Source of the DNA: Bacteroidales bacterium
GTDB taxonomy: Bacteria; Bacteroidota; Bacteroidia; Bacteroidales; ML635J-15
Assembly: GCA_003249955.1 (NCBI GenBank)
Contig: QKHS01000012.1
Span: forward strand, 62,001 to 126,000
Reading direction: 5' to 3'
DNA length: 64,000 bases
The notes below the pieces were generated by a model. That model made no database searches. It was not told the origin of the DNA and saw only the letters and a program-made list of their open reading frames with translations. Made by a program: the position numbers and the translations under genes. Shown here one piece after another: positions 1-8,598 of this stretch; within the stretch, counting starts at the first letter, position 1; each line of letters starts with the position of its first letter.

Positions 1-397
1 AAAATATAGTAGCTATTTGGGATGTTTAAAAGTGCATTAGGCTATGCTAACAGTAACATGTCAGCTTAACGGCAAATGAAAATTGTAAAATAAAAAACTT
101 TGAATAGTTTGTGTTTATAGAAATTATTGAGTGCTTTCACTAAAAAAATATATGATAAGTGTTGTGTGATAAAAACATTATATATATTTGAAAAATATTA
201 ATGATGGGAATTGAAATAAGATAATTAATATGAAAAATTGATAAAAGTGTTGAAAAAACTATTAACTATGAATTTTGTAATTAATATTCGGTTATTAATA
301 AATAATGGAGGGCTAATTTGAAATATATTACACCCAAAGGTGTGGTTATACACCCAAAACAGCAGTATAAAAACACTTTTAGTGTGGTGACAAGGGA
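1..397. other. AT-rich noncoding left edge
   Basis: No convincing gene is seen here. The stretch is very AT-rich. It holds a possible Bacteroidota -7 element (TATATTTG, 183-190, plus strand), too far from the next gene to assign with confidence. Short hairpin-capable sequence lies around 330-385, including two copies of TACACCCAAA. It ends at the proposed left boundary of the integron-like cassette. Confidence 0.5.
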
Positions 398-398
398 G

Positions 399-3260
399 TT
401 GTGCAACATAGCAAAAAAGACACACTGCAATAAATTAGAATAATTGATATGAATTCAGAGATACAAATAATACTTGAAGAACAAAATCCCTACACACAGG
501 GTAATTGCTTTGAAAAATTAGTTCGTGATATCATCGAACTTCATAGATATGAGGTGAGTTCAAATGTCAACTATACTGGAATGGAACTTGACCTAACAGC
601 GAAACATAAAGACAAATCTAATGAATCTTTATACGTTGAATGTAAAGCTAAGAATAAGGTGAGCTCCTCTGAAATATTGACTTTTGAAGCAAAGGTTCGG
701 TTTAAAAAAGTCGATTTCGGATATTTCATAAGGACAAAAGAATTAGACCATCAGGCTAAAGGACTTGTTGATGAATTTAAGGCAGATGAAAGATATAAAA
801 ACCTCACATTTTTTGAACCTCAAAAAGTGATTAGCCTATTACAAGAATCTGGAAAAATAAAAACAATAGAAAATCTACACGAAGATTTTACCAAGCAAAT
901 ATTGGTAATTACATACTTTGGAGATTATTATGTATTTATTAAAAAGGATACTTTAGCTGCTATTCCGAACTCTTTTTATTTGTTTAATGCCAAAAATTCA
1001 AAACCAGTCAAAGATTCCGAAACTATTGAAAGACTGAAAAATAATCTGAATGAAATTAAAGATTTAAATATTGAACATCCCACAAAAGAAGAATTACCTA
1101 TTACAAAAAAAGATTTAGTCGAGATTGAATCTATTTCGGAAGTTCAAGAAAGTGAAAATTGGTTTGATTATCTTCCTGCATCTACAAATCATATTGTTGG
1201 TAGGGACCTTATAAGAAGTGATGTTTTTGGTTTTTTTGGTAAAGTATTAAATAAAGAAACAAAAAGGAGAGTTTTTTATTTGACTGGAAAATCGGGATGG
1301 GGAAAAAGTTCGTTGATTGCAGATGTTAGAGGGCGTTGTCGCAATAAATTTTATAAGAATAAATTTTTTACTTTAGCTATTGACTCAAGGAGTGCCTTAT
1401 CTTCTAATTTTGTTGCCCTTGCGTTTGAACGACTATTGAAAAATGCTATAAATTCTGGTTTTATTAAAAAAACAATTTTCAACAAAGAAATTAGTTTTAC
1501 ATCTTCATATGATTTATTAAACTCAGAATCAGTAAAAGAGGTATTGGAATATTTAAAAGCTCATAACAAAATCTTAATTTTAATATTTGACCAGTTTGAA
1601 GATATTTTCAGAAAAGAAGACCTATTTAAAACGTTTTACAAATTTTTACTTGATGTTACTGATTTACAAGAAAACTTAATTATAGGTTTTTCTTGGAAAA
1701 CTGAAATTCTTATACCTAGTGAAAACGAAGCGTATCATTTGTGGCAGCAAGCAAAAGAGCAAGCGCAACCTTTTTTTATTTCTGAATTTGGCTCAAAAGA
1801 AATTAATGGTATTATATCTCAACTTGAAGGTAGTATTGGGAAAATAGATATTGAATTAAAAAGAAGATTAGTTGAAAGTTCTCAAAACTTCCCTTGGTTA
1901 ACAAAAAAACTTTGCATCCATATTTATGACCAGATAATATCAGGAAAAGAAAAGTATGATTTAATTGATGAGAATTTAAATATTGAGCAATTATTTAAAA
2001 CGGATTTAGAAAAATTAGAGAGTCAAGAAGCGCAAGGTTTAAAATATATTGCTCAGCGTGCATATGAAGGTGTCTTTTTCGAAGCATCTGAGGTAGATGA
2101 TAAAATTTCTGAAAGTGTAATAAATTCTTTAAGAGATAAAAGATTAATAATCCGTTCTGGTTTAAATTATAACATATATTGGGACATTTTCCGTGATTAT
2201 TTAGTTACAGGTCAAGTACCAAGGATTGGAGAAAGTTATATTATTCGTTCAAGCGTTAATTCATGTTTAGAGATATTTCTAACTTTCAATACGTTAATTG
2301 AACAAAGCTCTATAGAAATACAATCATCACTAAATAAAAGCATTTCTAAAGAAGCAGTTGAGAATAGTTTAATTGATTTAAGAAGTATTGGTTTAATACG
2401 GAAAATTGAACGGCAAGAAAAATACACCTTAAATAATGAAGATATAATAACATCAACTGATTTCTTTAGAAAATATATTACAGAAAAGTTCAAAAATTAT
2501 ACAATTTATCATCAAATAAGTGAATTAACTCCTCCTATTACTAATGAAACCATTATAAAATTATTTAAATTAAATTTTAAAGGTTATGATTTTAAAGATA
2601 GTACTTGGAGGATGTATGCAAACTATTTGATTAACTGGATTACATTTTCAGACCTATCATTAAAGAAAAGTATTGAATTACCTGTTAAAGGTGGTGGACG
2701 AAAAACTAGTTTTTATAAAAACATAAAATTAAATCTTGATAAAGCAACTCTTAGAAATACCCCAGATAAATTAGCCGATGGTTTACTGATAATTCATAAA
2801 ACTAAAAACTTCTCAACTATAAAACCAGGTATTATAAGAGATTTAGCGGTTCTAGGATTTATTACATTAAATAATGGTAAATATGTATTAACGGAAATTG
2901 GAGAAAGTATAAATATTAATGCTCCTGAAATATCAATACTAAAACAAGCATATAAACTATCAAAAATTAAAATTACAACTGATTACATAGTGGATAAAGG
3001 AATGTCAAAGAAAGCAAAAAATTTGATAGTGGATATACCTCAAGTAATTGATAAAAAATTGAAAGAAAGTTCTAAATTGATTTACGCTAGTTATTTATTA
3101 AACTGGGCGAAATTTATAATTGATAAAGCTACGTTGCACAACACGCGGTATAGTTAATTGCCGGTACAGTGCTTATTCGAGCGGTACAGCTCGTTTCAAA
3201 AGTAGTTGTAACTTGACAGGAAAGTGCTTTGAAATCGGCAACTAACCATACCGCCATCCG
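399..3260 (+). mobile_element. Putative single integron-type gene cassette carrying a nuclease-STAND gene
   Basis: Seen: GTTGTGCAAC lies at 398-407, only 41 bases before the start codon, and its exact reverse complement GTTGCACAAC lies at 3133-3142 at the left end of a long palindrome. The palindrome ends in GTTATGC (3260-3266). In integrons the cassette lies between two G^TT crossover points, which here would be 398^399 and 3260^3261. In the excised circle the R' box would read GTTGTGC and pair perfectly with R'' GCACAAC (3136-3142). One promoterless-looking CDS fills the cassette and stops inside the attC-like site, as in true cassettes. No integrase or neighbouring cassette is visible, so this may be a lone cassette at a secondary site or the end of an array. 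This is an inference. Confidence 0.55.
449..3157 (+). CDS. Mrr-like nuclease fused to nSTAND-type ATPase (probable defence protein)
   Basis: This is a large cytosolic protein of 902 residues. Residues about 15-130 look like a PD-(D/E)xK restriction-endonuclease (Mrr-like) domain, with D48 in MELDL and E64-x-K66 in the strand VECKAK. After a linker, residues 280-288 form a Walker A (GKSGWGKSS) and 375-385 a Walker B followed by DQFED, the signature style of nSTAND NTPases. The stretch WDIFRDYLVTG near residue 570 marks the end of the STAND-associated module. The rest (about 590-902) looks like repeated winged-helix-type segments rather than TPRs. Nuclease-STAND fusions are known anti-phage sensors (Avs-like), in which the C-terminus recognises a phage protein and the nuclease then kills or cleaves. 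That role is inferred here. The ATG at 449 was chosen because it directly precedes the nuclease domain. The stop codon lies within the attC-like repeat. Confidence 0.8.
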   Translation: MNSEIQIILEEQNPYTQGNCFEKLVRDIIELHRYEVSSNVNYTGMELDLTAKHKDKSNESLYVECKAKNKVSSSEILTFEAKVRFKKVDFGYFIRTKELDHQAKGLVDEFKADERYKNLTFFEPQKVISLLQESGKIKTIENLHEDFTKQILVITYFGDYYVFIKKDTLAAIPNSFYLFNAKNSKPVKDSETIERLKNNLNEIKDLNIEHPTKEELPITKKDLVEIESISEVQESENWFDYLPASTNHIVGRDLIRSDVFGFFGKVLNKETKRRVFYLTGKSGWGKSSLIADVRGRCRNKFYKNKFFTLAIDSRSALSSNFVALAFERLLKNAINSGFIKKTIFNKEISFTSSYDLLNSESVKEVLEYLKAHNKILILIFDQFEDIFRKEDLFKTFYKFLLDVTDLQENLIIGFSWKTEILIPSENEAYHLWQQAKEQAQPFFISEFGSKEINGIISQLEGSIGKIDIELKRRLVESSQNFPWLTKKLCIHIYDQIISGKEKYDLIDENLNIEQLFKTDLEKLESQEAQGLKYIAQRAYEGVFFEASEVDDKISESVINSLRDKRLIIRSGLNYNIYWDIFRDYLVTGQVPRIGESYIIRSSVNSCLEIFLTFNTLIEQSSIEIQSSLNKSISKEAVENSLIDLRSIGLIRKIERQEKYTLNNEDIITSTDFFRKYITEKFKNYTIYHQISELTPPITNETIIKLFKLNFKGYDFKDSTWRMYANYLINWITFSDLSLKKSIELPVKGGGRKTSFYKNIKLNLDKATLRNTPDKLADGLLIIHKTKNFSTIKPGIIRDLAVLGFITLNNGKYVLTEIGESININAPEISILKQAYKLSKIKITTDYIVDKGMSKKAKNLIVDIPQVIDKKLKESSKLIYASYLLNWAKFIIDKATLHNTRYS

Positions 3261-3266
3261 TTATGC
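3133..3266 (+). repeat. attC-like imperfect palindrome
   Basis: The inner arms are GCGGTATAGTTAATTGCCG (3145-3163) and CGGCAACTAACCATACCGC (3236-3254). They pair at 17 of 19 positions, and both mismatches would be G:T wobbles on the bottom strand. The outer boxes are GCACAAC (3136-3142) and GTTATGC (3260-3266), with 6 of 7 pairing. The loop of about 70 bases holds a small hairpin, CGAGC/GCTCG (3178-3193), and a repeated CGGTACAG. The total of about 131 bases is within the size range of integron attC sites. The upstream CDS ends inside the left arm. It could instead be a REP-like hairpin or a terminator, but it has no T-tract. Confidence 0.6.
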
Positions 3267-3413
3267 GTAAGTATGACCCGTCCTGAAATATGTAAACACT
3301 AAAAAAACAGATCCCCAAATGTTCCCTATATTAAAATTTACGACCTCAAAATTTATTTTTCAGGGATTTACTTTTCACGTTTGAATTTACCGGCTGTTTT
3401 AAAACTATTTTCT

Positions 3414-3421
3414 TATTTTTG
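3414..3421 (+). promoter_or_regulatory. Bacteroidota -7 element TATTTTTG
   Basis: TATTTTTG fits the TAnnTTTG consensus and lies 19 bases before the ATG at 3441. A clear -33 TTG at the usual distance is not seen. Confidence 0.5.
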
Positions 3422-3440
3422 TAATGCCTGAAATATTATA

Positions 3441-3959
3441 ATGAAAAGAAAAATTCCGCTTTTGTTAATAATTGTGCTTTCTGCTGATTTTGCATTTACT
3501 CAATGCGATAATTTTTCATATTTCCTTAATGAAGTAATAACACCTGCAAATGAGGCATATTTTAACCTTATTGAATTTGAAAGGATTTGCACAAATTTAC
3601 AGGATATGGATAGTCTGGCCGGATTGCAAGCGGAAATAAAAAAAGCAAATAAGATTATTTCGGAGGTAAAGGATAATTTTGGCTTTTTAGAAGTTGCAAC
3701 AGAGAATGCCCGTGCCAATGCCGAAAATTGTTATTGCATAAACGGGCAAAAGACAGTGGCGCAGCTCGAAGGCCGGTATGAAACCTCTGTTCTTAACCTT
3801 GATGAAGCCGGCAAATACTTAAAGCTGGCACTTAAAACAAAAAATATTGAGAGTGCAAAACAATATATTGCTATGGCAATAAGTTATTCTGTGAGAGCAA
3901 AAGATTCATCTGATTTAATTGTTAAAATTGCAACAGATGGTATGAATTCCTGTAACTGA
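3441..3959 (+). CDS. Secreted helical protein of unknown function
   Basis: The 172-residue product has a plausible signal peptide (basic start, hydrophobic residues 5-19, likely cleavage before Gln21). The mature part looks mostly alpha-helical and holds four cysteines, two of them in a NCYCING segment near residue 97. I do not recognise the family. It is followed after 17 bases by an FGE-sulfatase-fold protein on the same strand and shares its export signal, so the two are probably co-transcribed and act in the periplasm or at the surface. A -7 element lies just upstream. Confidence 0.6.
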   Translation: MKRKIPLLLIIVLSADFAFTQCDNFSYFLNEVITPANEAYFNLIEFERICTNLQDMDSLAGLQAEIKKANKIISEVKDNFGFLEVATENARANAENCYCINGQKTVAQLEGRYETSVLNLDEAGKYLKLALKTKNIESAKQYIAMAISYSVRAKDSSDLIVKIATDGMNSCN

Positions 3960-3976
3960 AATTAAACATTAAAATT

Positions 3977-4792
3977 ATGAAAAAAATTATCTTCGCTGTT
4001 TTGGTTTTTGTTTCCTTGTTTTATTGTCAGCAAACATTTGCAAAAGAATTATTACCTCCCGGATGTGTTAAGGTAAACGATTCGCTTTACGCTGATGCTA
4101 CAGAAATAAGTAATATCGATTATCTTGAGTTTGTAACATGGAACCTGAATAATAAAGGAGCAGACTCTGAAGAGTACAGGTTTTCTTTACCGGATACAAC
4201 AGTCTGGAGTTCGAAATACCTTAAACCGTTTACAGAATTATATTTCAGACATCCGGCATATAGTAAATATCCGGTTGTGGGAGTTTCTTATGAGCAGGCT
4301 CTTGCTTATTGCGAATGGCGTTCGGACAGGGTAAATGAATTGATTTATGTAAAGAATAATAAAATTTCTTATGACGAAGTAAAAAAGATGAAAGATATTC
4401 CTGAGGTATTTCATTATCGCCTGCCTACAGAACAAGAGTGGGAGCAAATAGCAGCCATGCCGTATTCGGAAAAGATAAATAAGAAACTCACAAGTGAAAA
4501 ATATTCAGGACTTAATCGCTATAACTTAACCACAGGAACAGGAGAAATTTTAGATCCGGCAGGAAATGACAATGCAGACATTACTGCACCTGTGTATTCA
4601 TACTGGCCCAATGCTTTGGGGATTTATAATATTATCGGAAATGTCGCTGAGATGACAGCAGAAAAAGGACTTGCAAAAGGTGGAAGCTGGACAAACAGAG
4701 TTGACGAAGTACAGGTGGAAAAGGATTTTAACTATGAAAAACCTGATAACTGGCTGGGATTCAGATGTGTGTGTGAAAAAGTAAGTGTCTGA
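3977..4792 (+). CDS. Secreted FGE-sulfatase (SUMF1-fold) domain protein
   Basis: The 271-residue protein has an N-terminal signal peptide (cleavage near residue 22). Its landmarks are typical of the formylglycine-generating-enzyme fold: an early TEISNIDYLEF, then YPVVGVSYEQALAYCEWRS, then YRLPTEQEWE, then GNVAEMTAEKGLAKGGSW, and WLGFRC near the C-terminus. In Bacteroidota most such domains are not sulfatase activators but secreted proteins of gliding, T9SS or unknown function. The typical catalytic cysteine pair of true FGE is not obvious, so I call only the fold. It lies 17 bases downstream of the small secreted protein at 3441, which suggests one operon. Confidence 0.75.
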   Translation: MKKIIFAVLVFVSLFYCQQTFAKELLPPGCVKVNDSLYADATEISNIDYLEFVTWNLNNKGADSEEYRFSLPDTTVWSSKYLKPFTELYFRHPAYSKYPVVGVSYEQALAYCEWRSDRVNELIYVKNNKISYDEVKKMKDIPEVFHYRLPTEQEWEQIAAMPYSEKINKKLTSEKYSGLNRYNLTTGTGEILDPAGNDNADITAPVYSYWPNALGIYNIIGNVAEMTAEKGLAKGGSWTNRVDEVQVEKDFNYEKPDNWLGFRCVCEKVSV

Positions 4793-4948
4793 TTTTGTAA
4801 CGGATATTATTGGTAATAATTTTACTAATCAAGCAAAAATTCTGAGTCGAGAGTTTTTAGCATTAAGTAAAAAAACATAGCGACGAATATTCAGAAAAGC
4901 GATGCGGGCAGGCCATGGAAAAACAGCGGGCCAGCTCCGGAGGTGAAA
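4793..4948. other. Noncoding stretch before nested palindrome
   Basis: No gene is seen in this part of the 498-base gap between 4793 and 5290. The rest of the gap holds the nested inverted repeat at 4949-5074 and the terminator at 5246-5276. Confidence 0.5.
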
Positions 4949-5074
4949 ATCAAAACAACTAGAATTGTGGCAAGCTGACATTATTATGTCATTCACTAAA
5001 ACAAAGTTTCAATGGGAATGAGAGATGGAACTTTGTTTTAGGCCCGGTTGCCGTACAATTCTGTTGTTTTGATT
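4949..5074. repeat. Nested inverted repeat (REP-like)
   Basis: The outer arms, about 25 bases each (4949-4973 and 5048-5074), pair with one small bulge. Their shared core is AATTGT/ACAATT plus CAAAACAAC/GTTGTTTTG. Inside them a second hairpin has arms TAAAACAAAGTTTC (4997-5010) and GGAACTTTGTTTTA (5027-5040), pairing 13 of 14. Such nested palindromes in Bacteroidota gaps are usually multicopy repeats. No T-tract follows, so it is not an obvious terminator. Confidence 0.65.
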
Positions 5075-5245
5075 GAGGCGGGGAGAAGCTTTGTTTTTCC
5101 TAGCCTTTTTGTTTCTTTTGTGGCAATGTCAAAAGAAAAAGATAATCAAAAATATTTTAGTGCTTATTTTTTAATTAAATATTTTCATTCTTGGATTCGT
5201 ATAATTCACCAGAATTTTGCTAGATATAATCTCACATTAGTAAAT

Positions 5246-5276
5246 AAGAAAAGCCTTCACTAAGAAGGCTTTTCTT
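5246..5276 (-). terminator. Rho-independent terminator, bidirectional
   Basis: A perfect 13-bp stem (5246-5258 with 5264-5276, core AAAAGCCTTC/GAAGGCTTTT) has a 5-base loop and T-rich flanks on both strands. It lies 15 bases beyond the stop of the minus-strand gene at 5291. Confidence 0.85.
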
Positions 5277-5290
5277 TATAAATTGATAAT

Positions 5291-5770
5291 TTAGAATGTG
5301 TATCTTATACCAAGATCTGCGCCCCAGCCAAGTCCTGCATTGTCGCCAATAAAATCCCACATCGGTCTGGCATCAAGACTTAATAAAATAGGAGCTCCGA
5401 GAGTATTAAAGTCATACTCAAGACCTATTTGTCCGCCAAGTGCAATGTTTATGTAGCCGTCGCTACCATCGTAGGTGTAAAAACCAACACTTGCTCCCGG
5501 GCCGACATACCAGTTTAATCCGCTTGTAATGTTCCAGTCCCAGTGATAAATACCTGCTAAAAACATGCGGCTGTGGGTCTTGTTTCCTCCGAAACCCAGA
5601 TCAAGTTCCAGTCTGTTTGCATCTCCCATACCATGCTGATAGGAAATTTCAGCCCCGTTAATATCACCGTCTCCGCCAAAGCGTAATCCTATTGCATGTG
5701 GATTTACCTGAGAAAATGAAAGTAACCCAAACCCTAACATGGCAACAAATAATAATAATGTTTTTTTCAT
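5291..5770 (-). CDS. Small outer-membrane beta-barrel protein
   Basis: The 159-residue product starts with a clear signal peptide (MKKTLLLFVAMLGFG..., cleavage after the SFSQ region near residue 21). The mature part alternates hydrophobic and polar residues and is rich in Gly and aromatic residues. It ends in GIRYTF, an aromatic C-terminus typical of outer-membrane barrels. The length fits an eight-stranded barrel. The substrate or partner is unknown. It appears to be a single-gene unit with its own terminator. Confidence 0.7.
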   Translation of the reverse strand: MKKTLLLFVAMLGFGLLSFSQVNPHAIGLRFGGDGDINGAEISYQHGMGDANRLELDLGFGGNKTHSRMFLAGIYHWDWNITSGLNWYVGPGASVGFYTYDGSDGYINIALGGQIGLEYDFNTLGAPILLSLDARPMWDFIGDNAGLGWGADLGIRYTF

Positions 5771-5921
5771 ACTTTATGTTTTAATGATTAATAATAAACT
5801 AATGTTACTTTTAAATTTCAATTTACTAAACATAAAAGCAGTAGAAATGTTCAGATAATCCGGCATGATGTTAAACAAAAAAAACAATCAGCACCTTTAC
5901 CCGAACAGAAATCTGTGAAAA

Positions 5922-7940
5922 TTACCGGATTTTTGTTACATCAATATATTTTACCGGTACATAATAATACCCGAAAACAGATGTTGTAAGAACATTATAT
6001 TTCTTAAGATCTTTAACCAGATTCGCAACGTCAGTATCACTATCTGTCTGATGTTTGTTTATTAAGTCTCCTATTGTCATGTCCTGATTAATGGGAGCGT
6101 TTCTGTTAAGAAGTTCAAGTAATTCACCATTATCTTTAATCAGAACCGGAAGTGTTGATGTTTGCTCAGTAAGTCCGGCAGGAGCATTAAGTTTAACAGG
6201 AAGTTTCCGTTTATACAAAGTGCCGTTACTTGCGTAGAATTCAATAAGCAATACTATTTCGTGACTACGCTGATTGATATTAAAGAAGTTATTTCTTACA
6301 GGAATATTAATGGTCATGGAAAAATCATTCAGCCCTTTGAAGCGGAATTCCGCATCTGTAATATATTTTTTAAAACTTTGTTCTATTGATTCAGGCAATC
6401 CGAAAACGTCAACAACTTCAGGCGGTTTTGGCAGATTCGCAATGCTTATCGGGTAGTTTGAAACGTTAAAACTGACATCGGTTTTGTATTGATATGAAAT
6501 TCCGTCTTTTTGCGGGTCAATTTCATAATCACATACAGGGGTGGGAAATCTTTCTGTCTGAATCTCTACGGGAGCATATACAATATCCAGAGTGTCGTTG
6601 CCGACAGGATTATCGTAATAAATTCTGAAAGGTAATTCAGCCGAAATAACATTGCTTAACGGAGTGAAATTTTGAGTCAGAAAAGCCTCGTTTCTTTCAA
6701 TTTCTATTATAAAATAATAATACTCGTTGTCGTAGGTAATTCTTTTCGGGTCGTTGGTTATCAGTTTTACAGATTTTATAAATTGCTGATTAGCAGGAAC
6801 CGCGTTAAGAGTGAATTTTTCATCCAGTTTAATTAAGCTCAGAGCCTCACTGTCAGGAACAGGCCCGAATTTGACTTTTAAAAACATAGGGGAATTGGCA
6901 GGGATAATGTTTGTGGAAACATATTCAATTTTGCTGTCCGGTTTTAGCCTGTTCCAACATCTTGTTATGTCGTTTACACCGGGGATGTCGGTAAATGACG
7001 GTTGCCTGAACATGTAAACGTTGTAGATGTTTTGTTGGCTGGTAAATTTTTTCGAGCTTGTCCAGTTGGAATTCGTTTTTACATCATACCTTATGAACGG
7101 ATAATTGCCGGAAGATGATAATGAGCCGTTTGCATCAATATTATTATTGCTTTCGGTTCCTTTTGAAGTAAAATAACATAATCCTTCAAATGAATTAATT
7201 ATCTGGTCACCGGGTTTTATATTTCCTTTTCTGTACTCTGACCATAAGTAATATACCGGTTCAAATTCATCAGATCCAATCTGATCCAGATTGCCAAATA
7301 TAACAGCCAGTTGGTTTTCGAAAATCCCGGCTCCTATACATATCTGACTTCGCTCCGATGTGGAGAGATTTGTGTTTAACTGTAATTTTGCCTGATAGTA
7401 TTCTTTAAAATCAGCAGATACATTTGCATCCAGGCTACCCTCAAAAAGATTTGTTGAATTATAATTTAAAACATAGCTGCTTCCGCTGTTTTTTGGATTA
7501 AGTATGCTTGTCTGATTGCCGCTTGACATTACCGGAAGGGCAGGGGTAATGTCGTTATTTATTACCGAAAGATCTTTGTTCCTTATAATATAGCTGCCTA
7601 TTAACCCGATGGATTTGTTTTTAAACGTAAGTTCATCGGTAATTATCCCGCTGCTAATGTAGAAAGGAGGATTGAATTTGTTCAGTAGTTTTAATTTAAG
7701 CTCTTCGTTTTGTTTAAGAGTTTTCTTTTTCTGTTTATCATTTTTCCATAGTCCTATGCCTGAACAGTCTCCGGTGCAATCAATTTCCTGTTGGGTAAGC
7801 AATATTCTGTCCGATTGCAGCATTTTTATTATTTCAGCTCCCAGTACCTGCCCGGCTGTTTGCTGAGCCTGAAGATTACATGCTGTAAGAATAATCAGCG
7901 TTGTAATTATTAATGCTTTCATGTTATTCTTTAGTTTCAT
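5922..7940 (-). CDS. Large secreted protein of unknown function
   Basis: The protein has 672 residues, or 666 if the second Met at residue 7 is the start, which gives a more compact signal peptide (MKALIITTLIILTAC). That sequence carries a lipobox-like LTAC, so it may be a lipoprotein. An alternative is ordinary cleavage after AQ a few residues later. A CxxxC pair (TGDCSG region) lies near residue 57. The rest looks beta-rich, and I recognise no family. No close co-directional partner exists; a 9-bp inverted repeat lies upstream at 7979-8002. Confidence 0.6.
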   Translation of the reverse strand: MKLKNNMKALIITTLIILTACNLQAQQTAGQVLGAEIIKMLQSDRILLTQQEIDCTGDCSGIGLWKNDKQKKKTLKQNEELKLKLLNKFNPPFYISSGIITDELTFKNKSIGLIGSYIIRNKDLSVINNDITPALPVMSSGNQTSILNPKNSGSSYVLNYNSTNLFEGSLDANVSADFKEYYQAKLQLNTNLSTSERSQICIGAGIFENQLAVIFGNLDQIGSDEFEPVYYLWSEYRKGNIKPGDQIINSFEGLCYFTSKGTESNNNIDANGSLSSSGNYPFIRYDVKTNSNWTSSKKFTSQQNIYNVYMFRQPSFTDIPGVNDITRCWNRLKPDSKIEYVSTNIIPANSPMFLKVKFGPVPDSEALSLIKLDEKFTLNAVPANQQFIKSVKLITNDPKRITYDNEYYYFIIEIERNEAFLTQNFTPLSNVISAELPFRIYYDNPVGNDTLDIVYAPVEIQTERFPTPVCDYEIDPQKDGISYQYKTDVSFNVSNYPISIANLPKPPEVVDVFGLPESIEQSFKKYITDAEFRFKGLNDFSMTINIPVRNNFFNINQRSHEIVLLIEFYASNGTLYKRKLPVKLNAPAGLTEQTSTLPVLIKDNGELLELLNRNAPINQDMTIGDLINKHQTDSDTDVANLVKDLKKYNVLTTSVFGYYYVPVKYIDVTKIR

Positions 7941-7978
7941 TTTCCCCTTTTTCTAAAAAATTTCAAACTATTTTATTA

Positions 7979-8002
7979 TTTATCGGTGAATTTACCGATA
8001 AA
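7979..8002. promoter_or_regulatory. Inverted repeat upstream of a secreted-protein gene
   Basis: TTTATCGGT (7979-7987) and ACCGATAAA (7994-8002) form a perfect 9-bp inverted repeat with a 6-base spacer, 39 bases upstream of the minus-strand gene starting at 7940. It may be an operator or an RNA hairpin in the leader. No matching regulator is identified. Confidence 0.35.
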
Positions 8003-8145
8003 CTATTTTACAAAACTTATTAATATTCCGGCACAAACTGCAATGTTTTCAAAGTTGATGTCTGCTTGTTGCAAATGTAGTTATTTTAAAGATATTGTGT
8101 TATTCATCTGATTAAAAAAGAAATTCTTAACAATCAGTCAGGAAA

Positions 8146-8532
8146 TTATTTGTTTAATTTTAACTGTTCAATCAGTTCTTTCTGGATTTTAATAGTATCT
8201 TTTAATTCGGCTATGCGATCTTCCAGAATTTGGATTTTTTCTTCGAGAGAAATTTCAGAATCTAATTTGTATTTTTCAATTGGTTCCTCTGCCAATTCGG
8301 TATCTTTGATAAAAATTTCGCCTTTACCGAAAAAAAGCCAATCAGGGGAAACGTTAGTATAATAAGCGAGAAATTTTGCAATATTACCTTCACTCATACC
8401 AGTCTTCTGGTCTAAAACACCTCTGGTGATGCCAGTCGTCTTGTAAAATTCATATTTACTAATTCCTTGATTTTCAAGGAAGTGTAAAATATTTTGTTTT
8501 ATGTGCGAAAAAACTTGTCTATTTTCTTGCAT
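8146..8532 (-). CDS. HTH regulator with C-terminal coiled coil (phage-repressor style)
   Basis: The start was taken at the ATG at 8532 (128 residues), because the longer frame to 8628 runs through the divergent promoter and adds an unlikely N-terminus. Residues about 12-75 look like a helix-turn-helix (SKYEFYKTTGITRGVL followed by GNIAKFLAYYTNVSPDWL), of a type common in Bacteroidota regulators and phage repressors. Residues about 92-126 form a coiled coil with heptad Ile/Leu (EEKIQILEDRIAELK and onward), probably for dimerisation. It is transcribed divergently from the small HTH-like gene at 8599 across 66 bases, like a cI/cro switch. Target and inducer are unknown. Confidence 0.65.
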   Translation of the reverse strand: MQENRQVFSHIKQNILHFLENQGISKYEFYKTTGITRGVLDQKTGMSEGNIAKFLAYYTNVSPDWLFFGKGEIFIKDTELAEEPIEKYKLDSEISLEEKIQILEDRIAELKDTIKIQKELIEQLKLNK

Positions 8533-8558
8533 TAGACGATAAAAATTGACTATATTTG
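8527..8558 (+). promoter_or_regulatory. Promoter TTG-N21-TATATTTG for the 8599 gene
   Basis: TTG at 8527-8529 and TATATTTG at 8551-8558 are separated by 21 bases, matching the Bacteroidota sigma-ABfr pattern. The -33 box lies inside the start-codon region of the divergent HTH gene, so binding by that regulator could repress both directions. Confidence 0.6.
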
Positions 8559-8598
8559 TAATGTTCAAATTGAAAACCTCACAAAAATAAAAAAAAAT

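Noticed and set aside
225-425. 66-residue minus-strand frame near the left edge
   Set aside because: Aromatic-rich low-complexity product in AT-rich DNA, no family, and it crosses the proposed cassette boundary.
3271-3440. Possible insertion-sequence end after the attC-like site
   Set aside because: The phrase GACCCGTCCTGAAAT looked like an IS terminus, but no matching end, target duplication or transposase was found.
5048-5263. 71-residue plus-strand frame after the nested palindrome
   Set aside because: It starts inside the right arm of the inverted repeat and reads like the spurious peptides that Bacteroidota intergenic repeats often yield.
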